From NCBI GenBank assembly GCA_030433335.1, contig JAUILL010000032.1, forward strand, positions 1 through 42,584: a stretch of 42,584 nt of DNA, read 5' to 3'. A model generated the notes under the pieces. That model was not told the origin of the DNA. It saw nothing but the letters and a program-made list of their open reading frames with translations, and made no database searches. This DNA is from Alphaproteobacteria bacterium. Its GTDB lineage: Bacteria; Pseudomonadota; Alphaproteobacteria; Rhodobacterales; Rhodobacteraceae. Below are positions 24,816 to 35,779 of the stretch, piece by piece. How positions within the stretch are numbered: position 1 is the stretch's first letter; the number at the start of each line of letters is the position of its first letter. The translations under genes and the position numbers were made by a program.

Positions 24816-25700
24816 TCAGCCCATACGCTCCGACGCGTAGGAGCCAGGGCTTGCCGGGAAGACGACAGTTTTGTTGCCGTTCAAGAAGACGCGGCGATGG
24901 ATGTGGGCGTGGATCGCGCGGGCCAGAACCTGCGCTTCGACGTCACGGCCCAGCGACACGTAGTCATCGGGGCTTTGGGCGTGGGTCACGCGGATGATGT
25001 CCTGCTCGATGATCGGACCTTCATCGAGATCGGCGGTCACATAGTGCGAAGTCGCACCGATCAGCTTCACGCCACGTTCGAACGCTTGCTTGTAAGGGTT
25101 GGCCCCTTTGAACGACGGCAGGAACGAGTGGTGAATATTGATGATGCGGCCGGACATCTTCTGGCACATCTCGTCCGACAGGATCTGCATGTAGCGGGCC
25201 AGAACGATCAGATCGGCGCCGGTGTCGGTCACAACCTGCATAATCGCCGCTTCGGCCTGAGGTTTATTCTCTTTGGTAACCTTGATGCAGTGGAAGGGGA
25301 TGTCGTGGTTTACGACGACCTTCTGGTAATCCATGTGGTTCGAGATCACAGCCACGATGTCGATCGGCAGCGCACCAATGCGCCAGCGGTACAGCAGGTC
25401 GTTCAGGCAGTGGCCGAAACGCGAGACCATGATGACGACCTTCATCTTCTCGGATTCGTCATGGAAGGTGAAGTCCATGCCAAACTCGCCCGCCAGACCG
25501 CCAAAGCCATCCTGCAGTTCGGGCAACTCTTTGCCCTGCTCGCTGCTGAAGCTCACGCGCATAAAAAAGTTGCCGGTTTGCTTGTCGTCGAACTGCGAGC
25601 TGTCGGTGATGTTACAGCCATTGTCGGCGAGGTAGTTTGCGATGGCGGCCACGATCCCGCGGGTCGAGGGACAGGTGACGGTCAGGGCATACTTTGTCAT
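24816..25700 (-). CDS. purU: Formyltetrahydrofolate deformylase
   Basis: A 294-residue PurU that hydrolyses 10-formyltetrahydrofolate to formate and tetrahydrofolate, balancing one-carbon pools. An N-terminal ACT-like regulatory domain (about 3-80, TCPSTRGIVAAIANYL) precedes the formyltransferase-fold domain. The catalytic residues are in place: Asn188 and His190 in IINIHHSFLPSF, and Asp226 in DLDEGPII. The ATG at 25698-25700, with AAGGATC upstream, is clearly the start; the open frame beyond it is not conserved. The 390-base gap upstream could hold regulatory RNA. A terminator follows the gene. Confidence 0.95.
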   Translation of the reverse strand: MTKYALTVTCPSTRGIVAAIANYLADNGCNITDSSQFDDKQTGNFFMRVSFSSEQGKELPELQDGFGGLAGEFGMDFTFHDESEKMKVVIMVSRFGHCLNDLLYRWRIGALPIDIVAVISNHMDYQKVVVNHDIPFHCIKVTKENKPQAEAAIMQVVTDTGADLIVLARYMQILSDEMCQKMSGRIINIHHSFLPSFKGANPYKQAFERGVKLIGATSHYVTADLDEGPIIEQDIIRVTHAQSPDDYVSLGRDVEAQVLARAIHAHIHRRVFLNGNKTVVFPASPGSYASERMG

Positions 25701-26094
25701 GCGTGAGATCCTTGAACGGTCGTCTAGAGCGTGAAATGCGAAAAGTGATAGCGTCGAACTGCGCCTCGGCCCGCGTGGTTTCCCTCTTGGTGACGCAGTG
25801 CAGCTTGCCTGAAACAATTCCTAGCGCGTCGTTTTGGAAAGAATCTGTCGGAAAACGCCAGATCACCTACGATTAGCGTCTTGCGCTGTCGCACGAGGCA
25901 ATGAGGGGTGGTCTGCGTCATCTTCGTTCCGGAACAATTTGGGTAGCCTCGGGCCAGAGGCGTGCGGGCGAGTATCCCCATCCCCTGCCCGATCGGAACG
26001 AAAAAACGCCCGCTTTCAGACGAAACGGGCGTTTGGATGTGTGCGATGGGAACAGCGGTTTCCGATAATAAACACCGCGTACCGCTCGGGAACC
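25701..26094. other. Intergenic region with purU leader and aroQ terminator
   Basis: A 394-base gap without a gene. On the minus strand it supplies the promoter and leader of purU. Within it, 25759-25815 shows several short complementary segments arranged so that they interlock (GTTTC/GAAAC around CTGC, GCGT, ACGC, GCAG), which might be a structured leader or just chance. The aroQ terminator lies at 26001-26034. No known riboswitch class is recognised. Confidence 0.45.
26001..26034 (-). terminator. Intrinsic terminator after aroQ
   Basis: On the minus strand AAACGCCCG and CGGGCGTTT form a nine-base-pair stem with a 13-base loop; six T (26006-26001) complete it. It starts 60 bases after the aroQ stop. 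Confidence 0.87.
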
Positions 26095-26529
26095 TTAGAC
26101 CAGTTGAACCAGACGGCGCAGCGCGGCCATGTAACCCTCAATCCCCAAACCGGCGATCACGGCCGTCGCAATATCAGAGACATAGGAGTGATGGCGGAAC
26201 GCTTCGCGGGCGTGGACATTCGAAATGTGCACCTCGAAGATCGGCATTTCGCAGGTCACCAGAGCGTCGCGGATCGCTACCGAGGTGTGCGTGTAGGCGG
26301 CAGGGTTAATGACGATCCCGCAGGCCTCAAGGCGGGCACGCTGCACCAGCTCGACGATTTCGCCCTCGTGATTGCTTTGGGCAAACACCAAATCGAACCC
26401 GTGTTCAGAGGCCAGCGCGCGGCACTTGGCTTCGACATCGGCCAGTGTGTCATAGCCATAGACCTCGGGTTGGCGGGTGCCCAGCATGTTCAGGTTGGGC
26501 CCGTTCAGGACAAAAATCGGTTTCGACAT
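26095..26529 (-). CDS. aroQ: 3-dehydroquinate dehydratase, type II
   Basis: A 144-residue type II dehydroquinase of the shikimate pathway, which makes 3-dehydroshikimate for aromatic amino acids. Key features: [11 protein letters not shown] with the catalytic loop Arg19 and Tyr24, then NPAAYTHTS, and His101 in [10 protein letters not shown]. The ATG at 26527-26529 follows GGAG with eight bases between; the longer frame from 26556 is not supported. It stands as a single gene with its own terminator, not next to accB/accC as is common elsewhere. Confidence 0.95.
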   Translation of the reverse strand: MSKPIFVLNGPNLNMLGTRQPEVYGYDTLADVEAKCRALASEHGFDLVFAQSNHEGEIVELVQRARLEACGIVINPAAYTHTSVAIRDALVTCEMPIFEVHISNVHAREAFRHHSYVSDIATAVIAGLGIEGYMAALRRLVQLV

Positions 26530-26678
26530 GGGAATGCTCCGGAATAGATCGGCCAAGGCCTCTCAAATTCCGGCGCTGCGGTCAATCGCGCAGCGCATAC
26601 AGGCATCAGACAAGACACCGTGCACTTCTGGACAGATCGGCGAGTCGTGATCACCTTTTTGGGGGGCGGGATAGCCCT

Positions 26679-26750
26679 ATGAACGGTCCAGCCCCGCTGC
26701 GCATTCCGGTAAAACTCTTAGGACTTCTATTCTTCATGCGGCTGGCCTGA
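26679..26750 (+). CDS. Possible tiny hydrophobic peptide upstream of the chemotaxis receptor
   Basis: A 23-codon frame, [20 protein letters not shown] then RLA and a TGA, lies 31 bases before the receptor gene. It has one short hydrophobic segment and a purine-rich GGGGGGCGGGA about ten bases before the ATG. It may be a real small membrane peptide or a chance frame in the leader. Nothing else supports it. Confidence 0.25.
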   Translation: MNGPAPLRIPVKLLGLLFFMRLA

Positions 26751-26781
26751 TGCGCCATCCCTCTTCTCTAGGATGCCTTTC

Positions 26782-28401
26782 ATGCGCGCGTCTCTCAAAT
26801 TCCGCCTCGTGGTGACATTCCTGCTGCAGTTCGCGTTTCTGGCGGCCATGGGCCTGCTTGTTCTGTACGAACTCAGCCGCATTCAAGCGAACGGCGATGC
26901 CATCGTGAACGAGAATTTCAAGCGCGTTCAAGTGTTCGACGAATTGGCAGAGCGTCAGGCTGTGATCCAGAGGATCATGCGCGACTACCTGCTGCTCGAA
27001 GCCAAAGAGCAGCGACGCGCCTTTAAGGCGGAGCTCAAAGCAAACCGCGCCATTCTGGACGAACGCCTGACTGCAGCCCGCGACGGAGCCTCTCCCGAGA
27101 CACTTGATTTATTGGATCGGTACGAAGGTCTGCGCAAGGAGCTTGAGGCAATCAACAAGAAGGTCATGCAGGTGCTGACGTTCGGCGGCGCGTCAAAGGC
27201 GGGCGAACTGCTCTACGTGAATAGCTCGGATGTCGATTCCAAAATGGCGACGCTGATCGGCGGAATTCTAGCCAACGAACGCAAAAAGATGGATGCAGCG
27301 CTCGAGCAATCAGCGGCGACCTTCGACCAAGCCCGCATGATCGCGCTGGGATTGCTGGCGGTAGCTGCCCTTGTGTCGATCGTCTCGTCTGTCCGAATTG
27401 TCTCCACCCTGTCCAAGGGCTTCCAAAAGGCCAATGACCTGAGTTCGCGCGTGGCAGACGGGGATCTGACACAGGTTGCGGATCACTCTGAAAAGAACGA
27501 AATCGGCGACCTGTTGGACAACCTGAACCGCATGGTGACGGGGCTGCGCAACATTGTCGGCGAGGTTTCGACCGGTGCGCAGAACGTGGCAATCGGTTCG
27601 AACCAGATGGCACAGACCTCGGACGATTTACGAGACTCTTCGACCAGTCAGGCCGCCTCGACCGAACGCTTGTCGACTGCCATCGAGGAGATGGCCTCCA
27701 ATATCGCGCAGACCGCAGAGAACGCAGGCGAGACCGAGCGGTTCGCGCTCGAAGCCGCCGGAGAAGCGCGCCAGAGTGGGGATGCCGTGAACCAAGCGAT
27801 GTCTGCATTGAAAGACATTCTCGACAAGATCGCCGTTGTTCAGGAGATCGCCCGTCAGACAGACCTGCTCGCGTTGAACGCTGCGGTCGAAGCTGCACGC
27901 GCAGGCGAACATGGCCGCGGTTTCGCAGTTGTCGCCTCTGAAGTTCGCAAACTGGCCGAGCGCAGCCAACTGGCCGCCACAGAGATCGGAGCGATCTCGC
28001 AAGGGACCGTGGATGACGCCAAGACCGCCAGTGAAATGCTGAACAAACTTGTGAGCGCGATGGAGCGCACCTCTGATTTGGTCAGTGGCATTTCACGGGC
28101 GAATTCCGAGATTTCGACCGGTGCGCAGAGCGTCCGCGACACCATTCTGGAGCTTGATGGCTCCACCCAAGCCAACGAAGCCGCGTCAGAAGAGCTGTCC
28201 GCCACTGCCGAAGAGCTGTCGGCTCAGGCAGCGACCCTACGCGACTCGATCCGCATCTTCCGCCTGAACAAAGAGGCCGATGCACCAACACCGGAAACAG
28301 ATTTGGCTTCGCTAGTCGCGCCGTCTCCTGCACCGTTCGACCTGTCGTTGGGCGCTGAAGAAGAGACCACCGAGCGCAAGGTGGACTTCACACCCGCCTA
28401 A
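26782..28401 (+). CDS. Methyl-accepting chemotaxis protein
   Basis: A 539-residue chemoreceptor. A first membrane helix (about 9-31) is followed by a periplasmic four-helix-bundle sensor (about 35-185), a second helix (about 192-212, [18 protein letters not shown]), a HAMP linker and the long cytoplasmic coiled coil. The signalling tip is clear: [21 protein letters not shown]. The ligand is unknown. The ATG at 26782 is preferred over 26773, because AGGA at 26770-26773 overlaps the first ATG but is ideally spaced for the second. No che genes are nearby, so it is an orphan receptor. It converges with the methyltransferase gene, six bases apart. Confidence 0.93.
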   Translation: MRASLKFRLVVTFLLQFAFLAAMGLLVLYELSRIQANGDAIVNENFKRVQVFDELAERQAVIQRIMRDYLLLEAKEQRRAFKAELKANRAILDERLTAARDGASPETLDLLDRYEGLRKELEAINKKVMQVLTFGGASKAGELLYVNSSDVDSKMATLIGGILANERKKMDAALEQSAATFDQARMIALGLLAVAALVSIVSSVRIVSTLSKGFQKANDLSSRVADGDLTQVADHSEKNEIGDLLDNLNRMVTGLRNIVGEVSTGAQNVAIGSNQMAQTSDDLRDSSTSQAASTERLSTAIEEMASNIAQTAENAGETERFALEAAGEARQSGDAVNQAMSALKDILDKIAVVQEIARQTDLLALNAAVEAARAGEHGRGFAVVASEVRKLAERSQLAATEIGAISQGTVDDAKTASEMLNKLVSAMERTSDLVSGISRANSEISTGAQSVRDTILELDGSTQANEAASEELSATAEELSAQAATLRDSIRIFRLNKEADAPTPETDLASLVAPSPAPFDLSLGAEEETTERKVDFTPA

Positions 28402-28407
28402 GACAGA

Positions 28408-29955
<1,548 letters not shown>

Positions 29956-29956
<1 letters not shown>

Positions 29957-29982
29957 AAAAGGGCGGGGAAATCCCCGCCCCT
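29956..29982 (-). terminator. Intrinsic terminator after the carboxynorspermidine dehydrogenase gene
   Basis: GGGCGGGG and CCCCGCCC form an eight-base-pair GC-only stem with a four-base loop. On the minus strand it is followed by TTTTT. It lies about 20 bases after the dehydrogenase stop and directly at the end of the convergent VOC gene. Confidence 0.85.
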
Positions 29983-30001
29983 TGCCCGTCTGATCGACGG
30001 A

Positions 30002-31249
30002 TTATTCGTTCCACGCCTTGTCGGTGCCACCAAGGCCACCAACCTGCACGCGGGTCGGCAGACCGATGGTGTCGAGGATGGTAAAGAACGGCTTGGGGTC
30101 CAGTTCCTCGACGTTTTTCATGGTCTTGGCGTCCCACTCACCGGTCGCAACCAGCATCGCGGCGGCAACGGGCGGCACACCGGCGGTGTAGCTGATGCCC
30201 TGCGAGCCAACCTCTTCGTAGGCTTCTTTGTGGTCGGCCACGTTGTAGACGAACACTTCGATATCCTGACCGTCTTTGGTGCCTTTGACCAGATCCCCGA
30301 TGCAGGTCTTACCGGTGTAGTTCGGCGCCAACGAGGACGGATCGGGCAGCACAGCCTTGACCACTTTCAGCGGAACCACTTCCAGACCTTCGGCGGTTTT
30401 CACGGGCTGCTCGGACAGAAGGCCGAGGTTCTTCAGTACGGTGAAGACGTTGATATAGTGATCGCCAAAGCCCATCCAGAACCGCACGTCGGCGTTCGGG
30501 TAGTTGGCCGCCAGCGAGTGCACCTCGTCGTGTCCCGACTGATAGGCGCGGCAGGTGCCGACGGTCGGCAGATCCCAGTCACGGCCCGAGGCGAACATGG
30601 TGGTCTCTTTCCACTGCTGGTCTTCCCAGTAGTAGACGACGCCAGTGAATTCGCGGAAGTTGATCTCGGGGTCGAAGTTGGTGGCGAAGTACTTGCCGTG
30701 CGAGCCTGCGTTGATGTCCACGATGTCGATGGACTTCACTTCGTCCATGTATTCGTCGATCGCGTAGCGCGCAAATGCGTTCACAACACCGGGGTCAAAG
30801 CCTGCACCCAGAATAGCGGTCACGCCCTTTTCTGCGCACAAGTCGCGCTTCTTCCACTCATAGTTGGCGTACCAAGGCGGGGTCTCGCAAATCTTGGCGG
30901 GGTCTTCGTGGATCGCGGTGTCGATATAGGCCGCACCGGTTTCGATGCAGGCATCCATCACGGTCATGTTCACAAAGGCCGAGCCGACGTTGATCACGAT
31001 CTGCGCGCCTATCTTGTTGATCAGCGCTGCAACGGCCGCGCTGTCCATCGCGTCGACCTGATGGGCTTCCAGAACGCCATCTTGCTTCATCGCGTCCTTT
31101 TCACGGACGGACTCAAGGATCGCCTCGCACTTGGAAAGCGTCCGGCTTGCGATATGGATATCGCCAAGCACATCGTTGTTCTGCGCGCATTTATGCGCCA
31201 CGACCTGAGCGACGCCACCAGCGCCGATGATGAGTACGTTCTGTTTCAA
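30002..31249 (-). CDS. Carboxynorspermidine/carboxyspermidine dehydrogenase (saccharopine dehydrogenase family)
   Basis: A 415-residue enzyme of the saccharopine dehydrogenase fold. The N-terminal Rossmann motif is VLIIGAGGVAQVVAHK (about 5-20). Family blocks follow: GAGFDPGVVNAFARYA and INAGSHGKYFATNFDPEINF. In the alternative polyamine route it condenses L-aspartate semialdehyde with putrescine (or diaminopropane), using NADPH, to carboxyspermidine (or carboxynorspermidine), which NspC then decarboxylates. It is directly downstream of nspC with a 61-base gap, which supports the function. A terminator follows. Confidence 0.93.
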   Translation of the reverse strand: MKQNVLIIGAGGVAQVVAHKCAQNNDVLGDIHIASRTLSKCEAILESVREKDAMKQDGVLEAHQVDAMDSAAVAALINKIGAQIVINVGSAFVNMTVMDACIETGAAYIDTAIHEDPAKICETPPWYANYEWKKRDLCAEKGVTAILGAGFDPGVVNAFARYAIDEYMDEVKSIDIVDINAGSHGKYFATNFDPEINFREFTGVVYYWEDQQWKETTMFASGRDWDLPTVGTCRAYQSGHDEVHSLAANYPNADVRFWMGFGDHYINVFTVLKNLGLLSEQPVKTAEGLEVVPLKVVKAVLPDPSSLAPNYTGKTCIGDLVKGTKDGQDIEVFVYNVADHKEAYEEVGSQGISYTAGVPPVAAAMLVATGEWDAKTMKNVEELDPKPFFTILDTIGLPTRVQVGGLGGTDKAWNE

Positions 31250-31310
31250 CGTATCGAACCCCCTTGTCTCTGTGTTTAGGGAAAAGTTCTATCGCCCGAA
31301 GACGACGCGA

Positions 31311-32405
31311 TCACGACAGTGCTGCCGCGAAATCCTGATAGTCAAAGTCCCGAACCAAACGCTCGGTTCCGTCCAATTCACGAATGGCAATAGCGGGCAT
31401 CTTCACGCCATTGAACCAGTTCTTTTTGACCATGGTGTAGCCAGCCGCATCTTGAATGCTGATGCGATCCCCAGCCTTCAGCGGCTCGGGAAATTTGAAT
31501 TCGCCAAAGATGTCACCGGCCAGACAGGACTTGCCGCAGACCATCCATTCCTGATCACCGGACTGCTCCATCCGAGCGCTTTCGCGGTAGATCAACAGGT
31601 CCAGCATATGCGCTTCGATGCTACTGTCCACAATCGCGAGGTTCTTGCCGTTGAACAGGGTGTCCAGAACGGTGACCTCGAGCGTGGTGGATTTGGTGAT
31701 CGCAGCCTCGCCGGGCTCCAGATAGACCTGCACTTCGTTTTGGTCGCTAAAGCGTTTCAGACGCTCGGCTAGTTTGTCCAGCGGGTAGCCTTCGCCAGTG
31801 AAGTGAATGCCGCCGCCAAGGCTGATCCATTTCATCTGGCGGATCAGGTAGCCAAAGCGTTGCTCGATGCCGTTCAGCATCGCGTCAAAGCGGTCGAAAT
31901 CCGCGTTCTCGCAGTTGTTGTGGAACATGAAGCCGCTGATCAGATCGACCACGGGTTCGATATTCGCAGGATCATGCTCGCCAAGGCGACTGAAGGGCCG
32001 CGACGGGTCCGCCAGATCAAAGCCACTGGTCGAAACACCGGGGTTTACGCGAAGACCGCGGGTGTGGTCACGGCTGACCTCTTCGAAACGGGTCAGCTGT
32101 CCGACGGTGTTGAAGATGATTTTGTCAGAGCTCGCCAAGACTTCGTCGATCTCGTGATCGGCCCACGCCACGGAATAGGCATGGGTTTCGCCCGGAAACT
32201 TCTCTCGCCCCAGTTTGACCTCATAGAGCGAGCTAGAGGTCGTGCCGTCCATGTATTCGCTCATCATGTCGAACACGGACCATGTGGCAAAGCATTTCAG
32301 CGCCAACAAAGCCTTGGCCCCGGAATGCTCGCGCAGCCACGCGATCTTTTCCATGTTCGGCAACAGGCGCGATTTGTCGATCAGGTAATAGGGCGTCTGG
32401 AGCAT
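31311..32405 (-). CDS. nspC: Carboxynorspermidine/carboxyspermidine decarboxylase
   Basis: A 364-residue PLP-dependent decarboxylase of the alanine-racemase fold (fold type III). The cofactor lysine is Lys37 in ALLALKCFA. Further signs are the glycine loop SLGGGIHFTGEG, EPGEAA, and the C-terminal CGKSCLAGD block with the active-site cysteine. It makes spermidine or norspermidine by decarboxylation and defines the S-adenosylmethionine-independent polyamine pathway common in gut and marine bacteria. It is the first gene of the pair with the dehydrogenase. Confidence 0.95.
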   Translation of the reverse strand: MLQTPYYLIDKSRLLPNMEKIAWLREHSGAKALLALKCFATWSVFDMMSEYMDGTTSSSLYEVKLGREKFPGETHAYSVAWADHEIDEVLASSDKIIFNTVGQLTRFEEVSRDHTRGLRVNPGVSTSGFDLADPSRPFSRLGEHDPANIEPVVDLISGFMFHNNCENADFDRFDAMLNGIEQRFGYLIRQMKWISLGGGIHFTGEGYPLDKLAERLKRFSDQNEVQVYLEPGEAAITKSTTLEVTVLDTLFNGKNLAIVDSSIEAHMLDLLIYRESARMEQSGDQEWMVCGKSCLAGDIFGEFKFPEPLKAGDRISIQDAAGYTMVKKNWFNGVKMPAIAIRELDGTERLVRDFDYQDFAAALS

Positions 32406-32579
32406 GTCTCTGCCTTCCGGTTAGCGCATCCGCACAGGACATCGGCATATATGGAAAGACCCCAGACCCGACAAGCCAAGGGGCGCCGATTTTTCACGGG
32501 AATCGTTTCTCTCCCCGTTACTTAGCCTTCGCGGGCGAAAACTCCAAAGACTGATGGCTCACAACATTCTTATGCAGGC

Positions 32580-33770
32580 TCAGTTGACACGTTCTATGGC
32601 GATGGCTGTCGCCTCGCCGCCGCCGATGCACAAGGAAGCCATACCCCGCTTCAGATCATAGGTTTCCAGCGCGTTCAGAAGCGTCACCATGACCCGCGCA
32701 CCAGAGGCCCCGATGGGGTGACCCAGAGCACATGCCCCGCCATGGACATTCACCTTGTCATGGGGCAGATCAAGGTCACGCATCGCCGCCATCGCGACGA
32801 CGGCAAAGGCTTCGTTCACTTCGAACAGGTCGATGTCTTTCAAATCCCAACCCGTCTTCTCTGACAGTTTGCGCATCGCGCCAATGGGCGCAGTGGGGAA
32901 GAGGTTTGGCTCATGCGCATGGGTGCTGTGCCCGTGAATGATCGCGCGGGGCGTCAGGCCGCGGCGCTCTGCTTCGGACATGCGCATCAGGACCATCGCC
33001 GCCGCCCCATCGCTGATCGAGGACGCGTTCGCAGCGGTCACCGTGCCGCCCTCGCGGAACGCGGGGCGCAGGCCGGGTATCTTGTCCGGGCGCGCGTTGC
33101 CGGGCTGTTCGTCAGTGTCGACTTGGGCCTCTGAACGTCCTTGGCGCACTGTGATCGGTGTGATTTCGGCCGCGAACTTGCCTTCTTTGATCGCGGCATT
33201 CGCGCGATCGAGAGAGGCGATGGCGTAGGCGTCCTGCGCCTCACGGGTGAACTGGTAGGCCTCGGCGCAGTCTTCGGCGAAGGTGCCCATGAGACGACCT
33301 TTATCATAGGCGTCTTCAAGACCGTCGAGGAACATGTGATCAATCACCTGACCGTGGCCCATACGGTAGCCGCCGCGCGCTTTGGGCAGCAGATAGGGTG
33401 CGTTCGACATGCTCTCCATCCCGCCGGCAACCATGACATCCGCACTGCCCGCAAGGATAAGGTCGTTGGCCAGCATCGCAGCCTTCATCCCCGATCCGCA
33501 CATCTTGTTCACGGTTGTCGCGCCGGCGGACAAGGGCAGCCCCGCGCCCAACGCCGCCTGACGCGCGGGCGCCTGCCCCTGCCCCGCAGGCAAGACGCAG
33601 CCCATGATGACCTCTTCCACCGCATCGGCGCTCAGGCCCGCGCCGGTCAAAGCGCCTTTGATCGCGCAGGCTCCCAGATCGGCCGCGACTGCGCTGGACA
33701 AAGCGCCTTGGAACCCGCCCATCGCCGTCCGCGATGCGCCTACAATGACAATCGGATCTTTGCTGGACAT
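32580..33770 (-). CDS. Acetyl-CoA C-acyltransferase (thiolase)
   Basis: A 396-residue thiolase. The acyl-accepting Cys91 lies in NKMCGSGMKA, the catalytic histidine in GGACALGHPIGASG near residue 350, and the second cysteine in SLCIGGGEA near the C-terminus. It either makes acetoacetyl-CoA from acetyl-CoA (as in polyhydroxybutyrate synthesis) or cleaves it. It is on the same strand as the TRAP operon but starts about 170 bases after dctM, behind a terminator, so it is probably a separate unit. Biosynthetic or degradative direction cannot be told. Confidence 0.93.
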   Translation of the reverse strand: MSSKDPIVIVGASRTAMGGFQGALSSAVAADLGACAIKGALTGAGLSADAVEEVIMGCVLPAGQGQAPARQAALGAGLPLSAGATTVNKMCGSGMKAAMLANDLILAGSADVMVAGGMESMSNAPYLLPKARGGYRMGHGQVIDHMFLDGLEDAYDKGRLMGTFAEDCAEAYQFTREAQDAYAIASLDRANAAIKEGKFAAEITPITVRQGRSEAQVDTDEQPGNARPDKIPGLRPAFREGGTVTAANASSISDGAAAMVLMRMSEAERRGLTPRAIIHGHSTHAHEPNLFPTAPIGAMRKLSEKTGWDLKDIDLFEVNEAFAVVAMAAMRDLDLPHDKVNVHGGACALGHPIGASGARVMVTLLNALETYDLKRGMASLCIGGGEATAIAIERVN

Positions 33771-33882
33771 GAAACTCTCCCCTGTTTCGTCCGCGGCACA
33801 CTCCCCTGCGCCGGTTTGGGTCAGAGTGATCCCGCCCCTGCCCTCGTGTCCAGCGGTGGAGCAAACTCACGCTACGTCACAC

Positions 33883-33913
33883 AAACGAAAACGCGGGCCC
33901 CGAGGGACCCGCG
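33883..33913 (-). terminator. Intrinsic terminator after the TRAP operon
   Basis: On the minus strand CGCGGGTCCC pairs with GGGGCCCGCG (one wobble) over ten positions, followed by TTTTCGTTT. It starts about 27 bases after the stop of the large permease gene. Confidence 0.85.
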
Positions 33914-33939
33914 CTCACCACAGTTTTCAGCCATTGAGA

Positions 33940-35196
33940 TCAGTAGATCGTCAGCATCGGCACATAGGATATGAGCAGCAGGACGATCAGCGCGACCGCG
34001 TAGAAAGGCAGCAACGATTTCACCGTCTCGCCGAGCTTCGAATCCGCGATGCCCATCGAGATGAAGAGCGTCGTCCCCACCGGCGGCGTGTAGAGGCCCA
34101 CCGCAAGGTTCACGACCATCATCAGACCCAACTGCACCAGATCCAAGCCAATCGACTGGCCGATGGTCACAAACAGCGGACCCAGCAGCAGCACCGCCGC
34201 AGGCAGATCGAGGAACGCGCCCACCACCAGCATCACGAGGTTCAGCATCAGGATAACCATCCACGGCTCGGCAAAGGTCGCAGCCACCCAAGCGGCCAAC
34301 TCTTGCGGAATGCGCTCTGCGGTCATGACCCATTGCAAGGTCGAGGACGCCATGATGATCAGCATCACTGCACCGGTCATCGCAGCCGTATCCACCAGAG
34401 CATTCCAGATATCGCGAGGACCAAGGTCACGGTAAATCCCACCAGACACCAAGAGCGCATAGGCGACGGCCATCACAGACACTTCGGTCGGCGTCGCGAT
34501 CCCGAAACGCAGGGTGCCGATGACAAAGATGGGCATGATCAACGCAGGGATTGCCGCAAACAACTGCCCTTTGAAAGCGTGAAAGCCCCCTTCGAGCGGC
34601 GAGCGCGGCAGGTCTTGCTTGCGCGCCGTCCACCAGACGGTGGTGAACATGCCGACACCCAGCAAGATACCCGGCAGAACGCCCGCAACGAACAGGTCCA
34701 CAATCGACACGTTCGAGACGAGGCCGAACAGGATCAGCGGGATCGACGGCGGGATCAGCACCGACACGGTCGAGGACGCCGAGTTCACCGCTGCAGCGAA
34801 GCCCGAGGGATAGCCTTGCTTCTTCTGGACAGGGATCAGCGCGTTGCCCAAAGCCGAGGCGTCCGCCACAGCGGAGCCCGAAACGCCGCCGAACATGACG
34901 GATCCGATGATCGAGACTTGGCCCAGACCACCCTTCATGTTGCCAACGAACAGGCGCGCAATGTTCACGAGGTACTGGCCGAAGCGGCCCGACATCATCA
35001 GGTTGCCCGCCAGAATAAAGAACGGGATCGCCAGCATCGGAAAGCTCTGCGTCGGCGTATAAAGGCGCTGTGCGATCACCGCCATCGGCTTGCCGTCCAG
35101 CCACAGGGCTGCAGCGACGCCACCCAGCATCGCGTGGCCGATCGGCACCGCAAACGCCAGAAGGATAAAGAATACCCAGATCATAGGTCCGGTCAT
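33940..35196 (-). CDS. dctM: TRAP transporter large permease (DctM family)
   Basis: A 418-residue membrane protein with about twelve helices, the ion-coupled channel subunit of a tripartite ATP-independent periplasmic transporter. Recognisable blocks include IPFFILAGNLM, MFGGVSGSAVADASALG and the IPPSIPLILFGLVSNVS segment, all standard for DctM. It works with the small permease and the binding protein encoded just upstream. It starts 10 bases after the small permease gene and is the last gene of the operon. Confidence 0.95.
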   Translation of the reverse strand: MTGPMIWVFFILLAFAVPIGHAMLGGVAAALWLDGKPMAVIAQRLYTPTQSFPMLAIPFFILAGNLMMSGRFGQYLVNIARLFVGNMKGGLGQVSIIGSVMFGGVSGSAVADASALGNALIPVQKKQGYPSGFAAAVNSASSTVSVLIPPSIPLILFGLVSNVSIVDLFVAGVLPGILLGVGMFTTVWWTARKQDLPRSPLEGGFHAFKGQLFAAIPALIMPIFVIGTLRFGIATPTEVSVMAVAYALLVSGGIYRDLGPRDIWNALVDTAAMTGAVMLIIMASSTLQWVMTAERIPQELAAWVAATFAEPWMVILMLNLVMLVVGAFLDLPAAVLLLGPLFVTIGQSIGLDLVQLGLMMVVNLAVGLYTPPVGTTLFISMGIADSKLGETVKSLLPFYAVALIVLLLISYVPMLTIY

Positions 35197-35206
35197 GGCG
35201 TCCCCC

Positions 35207-35779
35207 TTAACTCAAACTGCGACGTTCAACGTCGCTGGTCGCCACAGATGCACCGCTCAGCAAACGCAGGATTTCCAGCGCCGAGATCAGACCCATGCCC
35301 GCAAATGCGTAAACAAGGCTCAGATAGCCCCAGTACTGTTTGATCCCCAGCGTCGACAAAGTCTGGAACTTGGAGGCGATCAGGATCGGCTTGCTGGATT
35401 GCAGGACCGTGACGCTGATCACAATGATCGCAACTTCGACCATCACCAGAAGGCCGCGGCGCAGGTCCACAGGTAGGAAATCGGGCAGAATACTGATCGC
35501 GATATTCGTGCCGCGTGACGCGGCAATCACCAGCCCCGAGGCAACCAACCAAGGCAGCAACAGCGCGTGGATTTCATAGGCCCAGGAAATGCCGGACCCG
35601 AACGCATAGCGCAGGACCACGTTGGCCAGCAGCGCAAAGAACATGAACACAATGGTGCCGACCGCAATAAGCTTTCCCGAGAGCGCGATCAGACGGATGA
35701 TCTGCGTGACATACCGGTGGAAGGGACGCGTTTGCGCCCCCTCCCCTTGGTTCGGGCTCACGCCGAAACCAGCGCTCAT
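35207..35779 (-). CDS. dctQ: TRAP transporter small permease (DctQ family)
   Basis: A 190-residue membrane protein with four predicted helices (about 33-55, 72-90, 112-132, 150-172), the small subunit that accompanies DctM. A central YEIHALLLPWLVASGLVIAAS region with charged flanks is typical. The start codon overlaps the stop of the binding-protein gene by one base (TAATG). Its charge-rich N-terminus is soluble. Confidence 0.92.
   Translation of the reverse strand: MSAGFGVSPNQGEGAQTRPFHRYVTQIIRLIALSGKLIAVGTIVFMFFALLANVVLRYAFGSGISWAYEIHALLLPWLVASGLVIAASRGTNIAISILPDFLPVDLRRGLLVMVEVAIIVISVTVLQSSKPILIASKFQTLSTLGIKQYWGYLSLVYAFAGMGLISALEILRLLSGASVATSDVERRSLS

Noticed and set aside
33604..35343. 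A 579-codon open frame on the plus strand across the thiolase start and dctM
   Set aside because: The product is a His/Arg/Gln-rich low-complexity chain, a typical shadow of membrane-protein genes, and both minus-strand genes are certain.
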